Shown in pieces: positions 9,936 through 20,469 of a stretch of 64,000 bases of DNA; within the stretch, counting starts at the first letter, position 1; each line of letters begins with the position of its first letter. The notes below the pieces were generated by a model that was not told where the DNA came from, made no database searches, and was given only the letters and a program-made list of their open reading frames with translations. The translations under genes were made by a program, and so were the position numbers. Source of the stretch: Syngnathus acus (taxonomy: Eukaryota; Chordata; Actinopteri; Syngnathiformes; Syngnathidae); NCBI RefSeq assembly GCF_901709675.1, contig NC_051089.1, positions 18,164,008 to 18,228,007 on the forward strand, in the 5' to 3' direction.

Positions 9936-11684
9936 CCGTTTTTTCCATGTATAATGCGCAAAATTTAACTAATTTATTGTCCTAAAATCTTGGGTGCGCA
10001 TTATACATGGGTACAACAATTTTTGAAGAAAATCTCCCTCGAAATAAAACTTGAAATCACCTTTCTTGTTTGTTGTCAATCGCGCATCGCATTCAGCCAT
10101 CCTGCCCAACACACTTAGTCAGTAAAATTCATAATTGACGACACATCGTTTGATGCGATGGTGCAATCCTTGATGGTGTGTTATTGTCAAATATTGTTTG
10201 TTTTTTAATCTCCATCGCAGACCGGATATCATACGGAGGCCGCCATGACAGTATGCGCAGAACGGATGCGCAAGACACGTCAATCGCGCATCGCATTCAG
10301 CCATCCTGCCCAACACACTTCATCCATCCATCCATCTTCTGAACCGCTCAGTCCCCACGGGGGTCGCGGGCGTGCTGGAGCCTATCCCAGCGTCATCGGG
10401 CAGTAGGCGGGGGACACCCTGAACCGGTTGCCAGCCAATCGCAGGGCACACAGAGACAAACAACCATTCGCACTCGCACTCACACCTAGGGACAATTTGG
10501 AGCGCTCAATCAGCCTACCAAGCATGTTTTTGGGATGTGGGAGGAAACCGGAGTGCCCGGAGAAAACCCACGCGGGCCCGGGGAGAACATGCAAACTCCA
10601 CACAGGGCCGGAGGTGGAATCGAACCCACACCCTCCTAACTGTGAGGCGGACGTGCTACCCAGTGTTCCACCGAGCCGCCGCCCAACACACTTAGTCAGT
10701 AAAATTCATAATTGACGACACATCGTTTGATGCGATGGTGCAATCCTTGATGGTGTGTTATTGTCAAATATTGTTTGTTTTTTAATCTCCATCGCAGACT
10801 GGATATCATACGGAGGCAGTATCACTGCGCATGCGCACTATGGATCCGATGCGCAGAACGGATTTGTACTGTGTTCTGGTCATTTCGCCAAAGAAGGGAT
10901 AATAGTCCTCTTCTCTTCTTGACTGACAATGAATGCGATAGTTTAATACAATCAGCAAATAACAAAATGCGTATTACAGGTAATATTTTATTTCACAACA
11001 CTTTGCCTTGTTCCTTTCCTCTGCTGTTCACTTCAAACACGCTCCGTACAAACACAATGCTCTCGTATCAGACGCTTGCTCGATCACCTGCTCGTTTGCT
11101 GTCACAATGTACCCTACACAAATCCGAAACATTTGTTGCGGCTCCGAGTCACGACGAGGGGCAAGTTTTGGTTTCCAAGGGTGTTTTTATTCCTCTTCAA
11201 CTTCTCTCCCATACAGAGCCGCCTTTTTCACATGTCCGCACGTCACTTTCCTCTCTTTTCATTTTGACCTAACTGATCGCGGTGGTGCCTTTCTGGGCAG
11301 TCGGAGAAATCAACGCCAACAAAAAAAATACATCCAGCCTAGTTAAGAAATCACCAGAAAGATCACCATGACAATTGTGAACACACAGAAAGATAATAAA
11401 TAACTGGAACATCACTCAAATATTGGTGATCCCGTTGAGAGTCTCACATATTTCTTCGCTATCGAGTTTGCTAGCGCATGCGCAGTGATACTGACCGGCA
11501 GAATAACATCCGGTTGTTCCCAAAGATGATCTTTTTTCTGAAATAATTTTACGTTTACGGACTTAAGTAAGAGTCAAAATTTGGGTGCGTATTATACATG
11601 GGTACAGGCTTTTTTCCAGCATCGACATGCCATTTTTAGGGTGCGTATTATACATGGGGGCGTATTATACATGAAAAAAAACGG
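9936..11684. mobile_element. TA-flanked TIR element, family A, in the 3' LTR
   Basis: Begins CCGTTTTTTCCATG and ends catgaaaaaaaacgg, with TA at 9934-9935 and 11685-11686. The 5' LTR at the same place reads aaagTAgtaaaac, a perfect empty site. Length is 1749 bp including a SINE (10321-10680). An internal segment (about 10080-10250) is repeated after the SINE (about 10685-10815). No transposase. Confidence 0.93.
10321..10680 (-). mobile_element. tRNA-derived SINE (family 1) with 13-bp target duplication
   Basis: Minus-strand sense: a tRNA-like head (ggcggctcggtggaacact, then a B-box-like gggttcgattcc) at the right end, a body, and a 3' tail of (gatg)n at the left end. The duplication gcccaacacactt flanks it (10308-10320, 10681-10693). 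A second copy lies at 55811-56176. Confidence 0.9.
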
Positions 11685-12007
11685 TAGTAAAACAAAGTGC
11701 TAAGATCCCTTGAACTGATTGACCAGCTGCAGAAGAAGCAATCAAAGTTGTTCTGTTTACACAACATCGTAAAACACCCCCTGCTCTGATTTGACCAGAG
11801 GCCAGGGGTTCACCCCCATCCTGCCCACTCTCACCCCCACAATGCTTCTCTCAAGAAATATGCTCTTGCAAGAATCCAAAGTCAGACTTCGTTCGATCAT
11901 CGCTGTATGCCCAGTGACAAACAATTTCTCCACTTGCAAGTGCTCAAACGGCATACTGTCTCCCGTGTGGTTCTTGCAAATAAGTTAGAGTGAGCACCAC
12001 TCTAACA

Positions 12008-12470
12008 GATGGGGCAGGCCCGAACGTAATCGCGGACGTCCTCTCTCCAGGTAGGCCACCAGAACCGCTGAGCTACCACGTACCTCGTGCGGGCAGCCCC
12101 AGGATGACAGGCAAGACACAAGCCGTGCGCCCACTGCAGGACGGACGCCCGCAGGTCTTCTGGGATGAACAGGCGGCCCTCCGGGCAATTGCTGGGACCG
12201 GGTTGATTGCGTGAAGCGGCCTCCACCTGGCGCTCAATTTCCCATGATAGGGCCGCGACTCGAACAGAACTCGGAAGGATAGTGGGAGCCGGCCCCTGCT
12301 TCTCCTCCCCTCCCGGAAACATATGAGACAGGGCATCTGCCTTTGCGTTGCGGGAAGCCGGCCTGTAGGAGAGCGACAAGTTAAAATGGTCAAAAAAACA
12401 GTGCCCACCGAGCTTGCCTGGCATTCAGCCTCTTAGCCGATCGCAGGTGCGCCAAGTTAAGGTGGTCTGT
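12008..12470 (-). pseudogene. Gypsy RNase H end and integrase zinc-binding domain
   Basis: The minus frame 12002-12424 reads LSYRPASRNAKADALS (end of RNase H in Gypsy pol), then an H-rich segment, and FWWPTWREDVRDYVRACPIC, the HHCC zinc-binding module preceding the integrase core. The second Cys pair lies just across the retroviral insertion site, at 2570-2583, in the same frame. Confidence 0.88.
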
Positions 12471-12775
12471 CCAAACAATGAACGGCGAGGAGGCGCCCTC
12501 TAGCCAATGCCTCCACTCCTCCAAAGCCAGCTTGACTACGAGGAGTTACCGTTTGCCGATGTCGTAATTTCACTCTGCGGATTACAAGTGGCGAGAGAAG
12601 AAAGCACACGGATTGAGACGATTGTCCTGGCTGCTGCATTGGGACAGCACCGCCCCGATGCCCACATTAGAGGCGTCCACTTTGACCACAAATTGTTTCT
12701 CGGGATCAGGCACTCGAAGGATCGGGGCGGTCGTAAAACGCCTCTTCAGCTCGACGAATGCGTGCTCCGCTGGTT
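12471..12775 (-). pseudogene. Gypsy RNase H region
   Basis: Minus-strand sequence between the RT and integrase pieces. Short frames with stops, but the blocks AFVELKRRF and a VVKVDASN-like stretch place it as the start of RNase H. Bounded on the right by a SINE. Confidence 0.65.
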
Positions 12776-13031
12776 TTTAAATTTTTTAAAGATTAAAGTC
12801 CCAATGATTGTCACACACACACCTGGGTGTGGTGAAATTTGTCCTCTGCATTTAACCCATCCCCGTGTGATTTTAATCCATCCCCTGGGGGAGAGGGGAG
12901 CAGTGAGCAGCAGCGGTGCCGCGCTCGGGAATCAGTTGGTGATCTAACCCCCCAATTCCAACCCTTAATGCTGAGTGCCAAGCAGGGAGGCAATGGGTCC
13001 CATTTTTACAGTCTTTGGTATGACCCGGCCG
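12776..13031 (-). mobile_element. tRNA-derived SINE (family 2), 5'-truncated
   Basis: Body matches the full copies at 48487-48795, 59131-59395 and 60605-60919 but stops at the B-box, so the tRNA head is mostly missing. The Gypsy sequence gctggtt is duplicated on both sides (12769-12775, 13032-13038). Confidence 0.88.
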
Positions 13032-13381
13032 GCTGGTTCTGTCCATTTGTACGTAAGAGCAGTGAGAGGAGAAACCACTGTGCTGTATCCGCGAATGAAG
13101 CGACGATAAAAGTTCACGAAGCCCAAAAATTGCTGCAGTTTCTCTGGCACGGGCCATGACGTGACTGCCTTCACATTCTTGGGATCCATCTCGATGGACC
13201 TCGCTCTGATCACATAGCCAAGGAATTTGACTGAGAGGGCATGGAACTCGCATTTCTCCGCTTTCACATACAGGAAGGTCTCGAGAAGGCGACGCAGCAC
13301 CGCCCTGACATGCTTGATGTGTTCGGGGAGCGAATGGGAGAAAATGAGGATGTCATCCAGGCATACAAACACGAACTGATT
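13032..13381 (-). pseudogene. Gypsy reverse transcriptase, catalytic-site part
   Basis: Minus frame with [11 protein letters not shown] (the catalytic YxDD region, here CLDD), then [21 protein letters not shown] and YKWTEPA, the classic Gypsy RT-to-RNase H connection. The fingers part of the same RT is at 16971-17227 beyond the LINE. LDD retains both catalytic Asp; the first position of the motif is Cys rather than Tyr or Phe. Confidence 0.9.
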
Positions 13382-13674
13382 TTTTTTTTTTTTTTTTTAA
13401 AAAACGTTTATTTCGAACATTAAAGAAATACAGGAAAAAATAAAAATACAGAAAAATGATAACTCCATAGTACAATAGAACATAAAAGAAAAAAAGATAT
13501 TGCATTATAATTTTCCTTTATCGTAAAATCATATTTGTTCAAAAAGGGAGTAGAAGGAAGCCTAAGCTTATCTGATTCTACCCCATGTAACTACATGTTT
13601 CTATTTGATTCAGTCAAGAATTTGTCCATAGTCAATATATTAAAGAAAAAAAAAACATATATACATTTTATATA

Positions 13675-13692
13675 TATATATATATATATACT
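13675..13692. repeat. (TA)n microsatellite
   Basis: Short tatata run in the 3' UTR of the LINE. Confidence 0.7.
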
Positions 13693-13733
13693 ATATATTT
13701 TCTCATTAAAATACAAAAGCAACTTAAACAACT

Positions 13734-16700
13734 TCACAGCATGTTACGGTATCCCGTCAATATTTTGTCCTTATACATTTTTTTAAACTTAGGTAAGGTA
13801 CTACAGTTCTTTAATTCTTCACTGCTGGTGTTCCATAATTCCACACCTCTAACTGTTATACAATGTAACTTTAAGTTTGTTCTCACCAAATCTTTTTTAA
13901 ACATACGTGTTCCTCTTAAATAATGGGTACTTTCCCTCCACTCAAACAACCTCTGGATACTGTTTGGTAATTGATTATTTTTTATTTTGTACATGAGTTG
14001 GATGGTTTTAAAGTCGACTAGGTCGTTGTATTTCAGTGAGTTCAATTTAATAAAGAGAGGGTTAGATGGTTCTCTATAATCAGCATTATTTACAAGTCGT
14101 ATTGCTTTTTTTTGAAGAATGAAGATTGGATCTGTGTTTGTTTTGTATGTATTGCCCCACACCTCCACACAGTACATAATGTATGGGAGTATGAAGGAGC
14201 AGTACAAGGAATATAATGATGACTGATTTATAAGGTCTTTTACTTTATATAATACTGCTAGTGATTTTGAAATTTTTGATTTGATATACATTATATGTGG
14301 TTTCCAACTTAATTTATTATCTATAAGCACTCCAAGAAATTTTACTTCATTTACTCTTTCTATTTCTATATTATTTATTGTAAGAATTTTGTCTGTGTTG
14401 GTCGGACGGTTTCCAAATATAATATACTTTGTTTTACTTAAATTTAGTGTTAGTTTATTTGTGTCAAACCAACTCTGTAATTTTTCCATTTCAATTCCCA
14501 CAGTATCCAATAGTTGATCCAGGTCCTCCCCACTTCAAAGCAGGTTTGTGTCATCTGCAAAAACTACGGCCTTGAGTAACCTGGAGACCTTGCATATATC
14601 ATTGACATACAAAATAAATAACAAGGGGCCTAATATTGAGCCCTGAGGAACCCCACATTTTACCTGCTTTAGGTTTGATTTACAGTCCATAAGTTGCACA
14701 TATTGAGTCCTGTTTGATAAATAACTGTTTAACCAATTGAGTGACATACCTTGTATCCCATATCTTTCAAGTTTTGTTAACAGTATTTCATAATTTACAG
14801 TATCAAAAGCCTTTTTAAGATCCAAGAAAACACCTACAACATATCGTCTATTTTCAATAGCTGTTGTTATTTCAGCTACGAAATCTAACAAAGCTAGTGT
14901 GGTGGTCCTATTTTTCCGAAATCCATACTGTTGGTCACACAGAATATTTTGTTTTGTAATAAAATCATCAAGCCTTTTATAGAATACTTTTTTCTAATAT
15001 TTTGGAGAATTGTGGGAGTAGAGATATTGGCCTGTAATTTGAGAATATGTGTTTGTCCCCAGCTTTATATATCGGAATAATTTTAGCAGTTTTCATTTCA
15101 CTCGGAAAAACACCATTTGTCAGAGAGTGGTTGCAGATATGTGTAAGAGGTTTCACCACACATTCAATAATATTTTTAACAAGTGACATATCTATCCCGT
15201 TACAGTCGGTTGACTTTTTACCTTTGAATTCTCTAACAATTTCTATTATTTCCTTCTCATTCGTTCCCCTTAGAACCATACTTTCGGCTATGGGTACATC
15301 CTTAAGTAGGTCACTTGTACTCCCTTTTTTTGCTACTTCCGCTGCCAAAGTAGGCCCAATACCAACATAGTAATCATTAAACTCCTCTGCAATCATAGTA
15401 AGATCATTTATAGTTATGTTATTACTGTTTACAAAGTAAGAAGGATATCCTGGCTTTCCAGTTCTGTTTTTAATAATCTCATTTAACACTTTCCATGTTA
15501 TTATTGTATTACTCTTGTTTTCCTCCAGTATCTTGCTATAGTAGTCCCTTTTACTGTTTCTCATTATTTTAATCAATTTGTTTTTGTAGATCTTATATTT
15601 TAATTCAGCTTCCTTTGTTCTTATCTTTAAGAAATCTTTGTATAATAGGTTTTTCTTTTTGCAAGCACTTAAGATTCCCTTTGTCAGCCATGGTTTTCCC
15701 ACTGAATTTAGTTTAACTGCTTTCTTTACAAAAGGACAGTTTTTTTCATAAAGTTCGGATATAATGGCCATGAATGTGTTGTAGGCTTCATTTACATCAC
15801 CCGCATATACCTTTTTCCAGTCTTGTTTTAAAAGATCATTTTTGAATGAGTTAAATGAATTACCAGAGTTCATTCTACACATTTTAAAAGTTATAGCATC
15901 CTTTTTTTTCTTTGTACAGTCCTGGATCACTGCAAACACTGGCAGGTGGTCGCTTGAATCATTTATTATCAGTCCAGTTTTGACTTTCTTTCCAATTACA
16001 TTTGTAAATATATTATCAATTATTGTGGCACTGTGAGATGTAATTCTAGTCGGACGGGTTATTGCAGGGTAGAGACTCATACTGTACATTAAGTTAATAA
16101 ATTCTGTTACTGGAGTCAGCTGAAGTGGGTTCAATAGATCTATATTATAATCGCCACAGACGTACACCATTTTCGTATTGATTTTTCTTTCATACATTCC
16201 TGATAATAGTTCACTAAATGTCTCAATACATGAACCTGGACATCTGTATACACAGCTTACCAGAATGTTTTTAGATGATTCCATTTCTATTTCAACTGTA
16301 ATACATTCCATGATATTATCTATTGCTTGAGACATACTTCTTACTATCTTACACTTATAGTTTTTATCTATGAATAGAGCAACTCCTCCACATCTTTTTA
16401 CCTTCCTATTTAATGTATAACTCTCATACCCCTCTATGTCAATCTTTTCAGACTGATCTTCCTTTAACCAGGTTTCAGATATTGCAATTACAGTAAACGG
16501 ATTATTCATATCTTTTAAACATTGTTTGATCTTAGAGATGTTTGCTTTCAAGCTCCTACTATTAAAATGTATAATTGATATTGCTCTATTTGTTGTTACA
16601 TTCTTGTTAAATTGCTCTACAGTATAGTATTTGCTGTTCCTTTGAGTGTAGTTGATGAAGAAGTTATTCTCAGGATCAATATTGGTCTCTATGTCAAATC

Positions 16701-16815
16701 CCTTATGGTCAGTGAAGTCAAATGTTTTCAAATCAAGTTCTTCATTTTCAGTTATCAGTGCTTGTTTGTTAAACACACCAGTTGGAAAAGAAAGGCATTT
16801 GTCAGCACTATTCAT
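13734..16815 (-). pseudogene. LINE endonuclease-reverse transcriptase ORF
   Basis: From the ATG at 16815 an apurinic-endonuclease domain follows (IIHFNSRSL, AISETWL, CGGVALFI, CGDYNIDLL, DSSDHLPVF), then the RT start (NYRPISLLPQFSKILEK). After a frameshift near 14980 the RT continues with DLKKAFDTVNY, GVPQGSILGPLLFILYVND and FADDTNLL (catalytic DD). A TGA at about 14537 follows, then the thumb and C-terminal part (VKFLGVLIDNKLSW, YCVEVWGNTY) to a stop at 13734. The role is target-primed reverse transcription. With two lesions it is very nearly intact and may be young. Confidence 0.88.
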
Positions 16816-16970
16816 AGTGGGTTGATAATTTCACCAGGTTTTTACATTCCATGATCTAAAGGTACCACAACTTGAGGTTCAACAGAAAGATGTACAGGTT
16901 ACTAGTCTCCTTCGTACCTCTTAAGTTGCTCTATGGCACTGATGCAGAAACCATGAGAACTTTCTGCATT

Positions 16971-17227
16971 TAGCATGTCCCTGAGCACGTCGTTAACGAG
17001 GGCCTGGAAGACGGCCGGGGCGTTGGTCTGTCCGAACGGGACCACCAAATACTCATAGTGCCCGCTCGGGGTGTTGAATGCTGTCTTCCACTCATCTCCC
17101 TCTCGGATGCGTACCAGGTGGTATGCGTTACGGAGATCCAACTTGGTGAAAATGGTGGCGCCCTGGAGACTCTCAAAGGCGGACGAGAGGAGAGGCAGCG
17201 GGTAGCGGTTCTTAACAGTGATGTCAT
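16971..17227 (-). pseudogene. Gypsy reverse transcriptase, N-terminal part
   Basis: The minus strand encodes [33 protein letters not shown] and [11 protein letters not shown], i.e. RT fingers and palm with the first catalytic Asp (LDLRNAYH). The frame stops at the LINE insertion just before the LDD motif, which lies at about 13340. Confidence 0.92.
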
Positions 17228-18120
17228 TTAGTCCCCGGTAGTCTGTGTACGAGCGGAGCATGCCATCCTTCCTCCCGACACAGAAAAACCCCGCTCCTGT
17301 GGGCGAAGAGGATCTGTCGAATGATCCCTGCCGCCAAGGAGTCTCGGATGTACTCGTCCATGGTCTTGAGCTCCGGCGCGGACAGGGAGTATATGCGGCC
17401 CTTGGGAGGAGAGGTACCGGGTAGCAAGTCGATGGCGCAATCATAGGAGCAGTGAGGAGGAAGCGCAGTCGCCTTGGTCTTGCAGAAAACATCTCTGAGT
17501 TCATGGTAGTGAGCTGGAACCTTGGAAAGGTCTCGACGGGGACTGGGCGACGACTCTCCGGACGCACAACCCCGTATTGGACTGGGAAGTGGGAATTGTC
17601 CGGCAGTGGAGCGATCACTGCCACCGTCTGTGCCTGAGGTGAGCCACCGGTGGCAGCGATCGCTCCACTGCCGCACAATTCCCACCTCCCAGTCCAGTAC
17701 GGGGTTGTGCTGGCGCAGCCAGGGGTGCCCCAGGATGAACCGCGGCCCAGGGAGTGGCAGAAGAAAGAACTGGATGGTTTCATGGTGGTTACCAGAAATC
17801 CGCAACCCGACCGGCTCCGTGATGGAAGTTACCTCGCCTATCAGCCGACCATCGATGGCATGGGCAGGAATGGAAGGGCTCAGAGGCAGGAGTTTGACTC
17901 CCCATTGACGGGCCAGCCCCAGGTCCATAATGTTGCCCTCCACCCCGGAATCCAGCAAGGCTGTCACGTTTCTGTCACCCGCAGCGAACCGAAGGTGAGC
18001 CCGTAGCGTGAATGTGCTGGTTCTGGGAGAGTGAGTGCCGGTTGAGCTCACGCGACGTCGGGGGATCCTTTTAATGGGCATCGAACCGCCCAATGACCCT
18101 CCTTCCCACAATATAAGCAT
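17224..18120 (-). CDS. Gypsy protease and start of RT (open frame)
   Basis: 298 codons open on the minus strand. [15 protein letters not shown] holds the retropepsin DSG catalytic triad, followed by [17 protein letters not shown], typical of Gypsy protease. After an inserted inverted duplication come [22 protein letters not shown] and [15 protein letters not shown], the RT entry. The frame then shifts toward the RT at 16971. The gag CCHC end overlaps at 18100 in another frame. This is part of the dead Gypsy copy although this frame is intact. Confidence 0.85.
   Translation of the reverse strand: MLILWEGGSLGGSMPIKRIPRRRVSSTGTHSPRTSTFTLRAHLRFAAGDRNVTALLDSGVEGNIMDLGLARQWGVKLLPLSPSIPAHAIDGRLIGEVTSITEPVGLRISGNHHETIQFFLLPLPGPRFILGHPWLRQHNPVLDWEVGIVRQWSDRCHRWLTSGTDGGSDRSTAGQFPLPSPIRGCASGESSPSPRRDLSKVPAHYHELRDVFCKTKATALPPHCSYDCAIDLLPGTSPPKGRIYSLSAPELKTMDEYIRDSLAAGIIRQILFAHRSGVFLCREEGWHAPLVHRLPGTK
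17564..17710. repeat. 62-bp inverted duplication inside Gypsy protease
   Basis: Arm 1 (17564-17625) and arm 2 (17649-17710) are reverse complements with about four mismatches and a 23-bp spacer. Both carry the sequence coding for NPVLDWE. The surrounding reading frame stays open. Confidence 0.92.
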
Positions 18121-18950
18121 AAGCCCACTGTGAGGTGTCTAAGGCGTTCCTTCGCGGGAAGGCGGGCCCGCCCCAGCTCCTTCAGCTCAGCCGGTAGTGT
18201 GGTTGGTGGCTCCTGCCCTGACGAAGGGAAATGGCGGCGTGGTTCTCGCGACGATCTCTCGCTCACGCTCGCGCCGCCGTGTTCGGATCCGCCGATCTAC
18301 TCTGGCTGCGAGGTCCATCGCCTCCTCCAGTGTCCGGGGCCGATCGTATGCCACCATCCCGTCCTTCATACAGTCTGCGAGCCCGTGGAGGGAGTTGCTT
18401 ACCAGGGCCGGGGTGTTCCAACGGCTGCTTCCTGCCAACGTTTAGGTCGTATTCAGCCACCGAGCGGCTACCCTGGCGCAGCGTCGCCAGCTCCTCGGCT
18501 GCATCCTCGGCGGCGGAACCCAAGTCAAACAGCCGAAGCAGCTCCTCCGGGAAGGCATCGAACATGTCACATGCCGAGAATCCTCTTTCGTATTCGGCTA
18601 GGCCCCACAGCCGTGCCTCGCCCGTGAGGTGGCCCAAAACGATCCCCACCTTGGCTGGTTCGGACGCGAATGTGACTGGCTGAAGGCCGAACATGATGCG
18701 GCAGTTTGTCACGAAGGCCCGGACGTATTTGGGGTCGCCGCTAAATTTCTCGATGTTACCTAGGCGGGGCTCCGGGACATCAACAAGTCGTCTGGCTTCT
18801 GGGACCGGGCGGGGCGTAGGAGTAGAGACAGGCACGTGTGCAACCGGGGCAGCGTGTACGGGTGGATTATGGATTGACAGCTCTCGGAGGCTGCCCAGGA
18901 CCTGAGGCATTTCTTGCCGTCGCTGCTCTATTTACTGCTGTTGTCGCTGC
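18048..18950 (-). pseudogene. Gypsy gag with CCHC zinc knuckle
   Basis: Frame 18263-18910 (PEPRLGNIEKFSGDPKYVRA, FVTNCRIMFGLQP, GEARLWGLAEYER, RLFDLG) is a Gypsy capsid-type gag. A frameshift near 18430 moves the rest into 18187-18438, and a second to 18048-18266, which holds the knuckle [14 protein letters not shown] (CX2CX4HX4C). The N-terminus continues to an ATG near 19071 with stops at 18930-18960. Confidence 0.88.
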
Positions 18951-19079
18951 AGTTGTTATGGCTGTTGTTGGCCCATTTCAATCAGGGTTTGGAGATCAGT
19001 CGACAGACTGCTGACGGCGGTCTCCGCTGGCTCCAGTCGGAACGATGCCGTCTGATCGCTCGTTGGCTGCATGGTGATG

Positions 19080-19526
19080 GTCAGCTTGTACTTTAATGAT
19101 CGGACAGTACAGCCAAGTGCAGAGCGACCAGACTTTATTGTGAAAGGGGAAGGGAACGATGGAGGGCTGGAGTGGTGGACGAACGAGGCTGTACTCATTG
19201 GGCGTGGGTGGCCGGACGGCGAGCCAGGGGACGGAGCACTTGACTGGGCTTCTTGTGAGTGTGGACGGGTTGCTGACAGGAAGCTTCTGCATAGGACGAC
19301 TGCTGCTGCAAAAGTAGGACAGGAATGACAGATCAAGAACCGAATCACAGGGAAACGGGGAGTCAAGCTTTCTAGGACCGGTGCGAACAAGGACATGACG
19401 AGACAAGCTGACAAAGGGTGTTGCGCTGGCCGCGCTAATATAGCGCTCCTGATGAGCCAGTGCCAGGTGACGGTGATTACGGTGATCGGGGGTGTGGCTG
19501 AGCGGCCGGTGGCGCCCACTCGTGAC
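19080..19526 (-). repeat. Gypsy 5' LTR (minus strand)
   Basis: On the minus strand it starts TGTCACGAGTGG at 19526, contains a ctatatta TATA-like motif (about 19440) and an AATAAA signal (plus-strand tttatt 19134-19139), and ends shortly before the gag ATG at about 19071. The inner boundary is not resolved because no second LTR remains for comparison. Confidence 0.65.
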
Positions 19527-20025
19527 AAAGACACAAAACAGATTGCAATGTAGAATTGGTAATTGATAATAGTAAAATAGAAAGGGTCCAGGAAATTAAA
19601 TTTCTTGGTGTGATTTTAGATACGTAATAAAATCTGCTGGAAACCTCATGTAGAAGCCACAAGAGCAAAATCAGTGAAGTGTTTGGGAATTCTGTATAAA
19701 GCAAAACATATTTTGGATTCTAAGTCATTACACACCCTTTGGTACTCATTATTTCTGCCATATCTGTCTTACCGTGTTGAAGTTTGGGGAAACACCTATA
19801 TAAAACCACACTACAGCCGATATGCACAATACAGAAAAGAGCAATAAGGACAATACACAAAACAGGATACAGAGATCACACAAACCCATTATTCATAAAA
19901 TAGCATTTGCTGACATTTATGGACCTGGTCAAATTCAGAACTGCACAAATAATATACAAAGCTAGAAATAATCTTTTACCAGAAAACATACAAGGAATGT
20001 TTAATGAAAGGGAGGGGGGGATATC
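19527..20025 (+). pseudogene. LINE RT C-terminal fragment
   Basis: Frames resemble the C-terminal part of the LINE at 13734-14510: KIERVQEIKFLGVILD, LYKAKHILDSKSLHTLW and RVEVWGNTYIK occur in the same order. Stops and frameshifts throughout. It abuts the Gypsy LTR, so Gypsy probably inserted into this older LINE copy. Confidence 0.75.
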
Positions 20026-20034
20026 ATAGATTAG

Positions 20035-20073
20035 CCTATGCCTTCTGATTAGTGTCTAATCAGAAGGCATAGG
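20035..20073. repeat. Perfect 18-bp hairpin
   Basis: Stem cctatgccttctgattag (20035-20052), loop tgt, then the exact reverse complement (20056-20073). No T-run follows, so it is not a typical terminator. It lies about 640 bp upstream of a Helitron-type helicase frame and may be an element terminus. Confidence 0.9.
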
Positions 20074-20450
20074 GGCGTTATATGAGCAGGGGCGGAGTGT
20101 TACTTAGCAGGCAGTGGGAGGAGTGATACTATTTTGCGTTCTTATTTTTTATTTTTATCAAACTATTTACTATTGCGCTTTAAAATGACATTCGTTTCTA
20201 GAAAAATACATTTAAAATATAAGACCAGACCACACTACGCCTATCATTTAGCAGGCTGTGGGAGGAGTGATACCCTGTGGGAGGAGTGATACCCCACTGT
20301 GTTCTGCAATCAGACTCACTTGATAAAACGCGTTGCAACGAGAGAGAGAAAAAAAGGAATGAACCCCTGAAGAAGAAGGGGCATGGAAAGATGGCGGAGT
20401 AGTCGCCGCATTTTTGAGAAGCTCTCTCGAAAACTGCAAATTTTTATTGT
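20074..20450. other. Noncoding stretch with gtgggaggagtgatac repeats
   Basis: The 16-mer gtgggaggagtgatac occurs at about 20125, 20259 and 20277. No coding signal seen. Probably 5' noncoding DNA of the element carrying the helicase. Confidence 0.5.
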
Positions 20451-20469
20451 TTGACCTTACTTTACTTCA

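Larger units (their letters stand above)
2584..12007 (+). mobile_element. Endogenous retrovirus (gamma/epsilon-like) with nested insertions
   Basis: Two LTRs starting TGTTAG and ending CTAACA bracket an internal region with a tRNA-His-type primer site, gag/pol remnants and an env gene. The host duplication GATGG flanks it perfectly (2579-2583 and 12008-12012) and the interrupted Gypsy integrase frame continues across the site, which proves insertion into Gypsy. Length is 9.4 kb, of which about 1.4 kb is a hAT remnant, 1.0 kb a hAT element and 1.75 kb a TA-flanked element. Pol is reduced to two short pieces. The LTRs differ at roughly two dozen positions by eye, so the copy is not recent. It cannot encode a working virus. 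Confidence 0.92.
9845..12007 (+). repeat. 3' LTR, split by a nested element
   Basis: Starts TGTTAGGGTTG at 9845 and ends CACTCTAACA at 12007. The two halves (9845-9935 and 11685-12007) rebuild an LTR of about 411 bp. The AATAAA of the 5' LTR reads AAGAAA here, so this copy has lost its poly(A) signal. Confidence 0.93.
13381..16970 (-). mobile_element. LINE, APE-type non-LTR retrotransposon, near complete
   Basis: A LINE on the minus strand inserted in the Gypsy RT. Its 3' end is a poly(A) (poly(T) on plus, 13381-13399). It encodes an endonuclease and RT over about 3.1 kb with only one frameshift and one stop seen. The 5' boundary is unclear: coding ends at 16815 and Gypsy resumes at about 16971. 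Motifs suggest the jockey superfamily in the broad sense (L2/CR1/RTE-X-like); the exact clade is undecided. A relative lies at 19527-20025. Confidence 0.85.
2110..19526 (-). mobile_element. Ty3/Gypsy LTR retrotransposon, heavily interrupted
   Basis: Read from high to low coordinates, the domains follow Ty3/Gypsy order: LTR-like 5' end (start about 19526), gag with a CCHC knuckle, aspartic protease, reverse transcriptase, RNase H, and integrase with zinc-binding domain and catalytic core. It ends inside the integrase near 2110, so the 3' part and 3' LTR are missing. Three later insertions split it: an endogenous retrovirus (2584-12007), a LINE (about 13381-16970) and a SINE (12776-13031). The pieces on either side of each insertion resume the same domain. 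Several frameshifts make it inactive. Confidence 0.9.
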
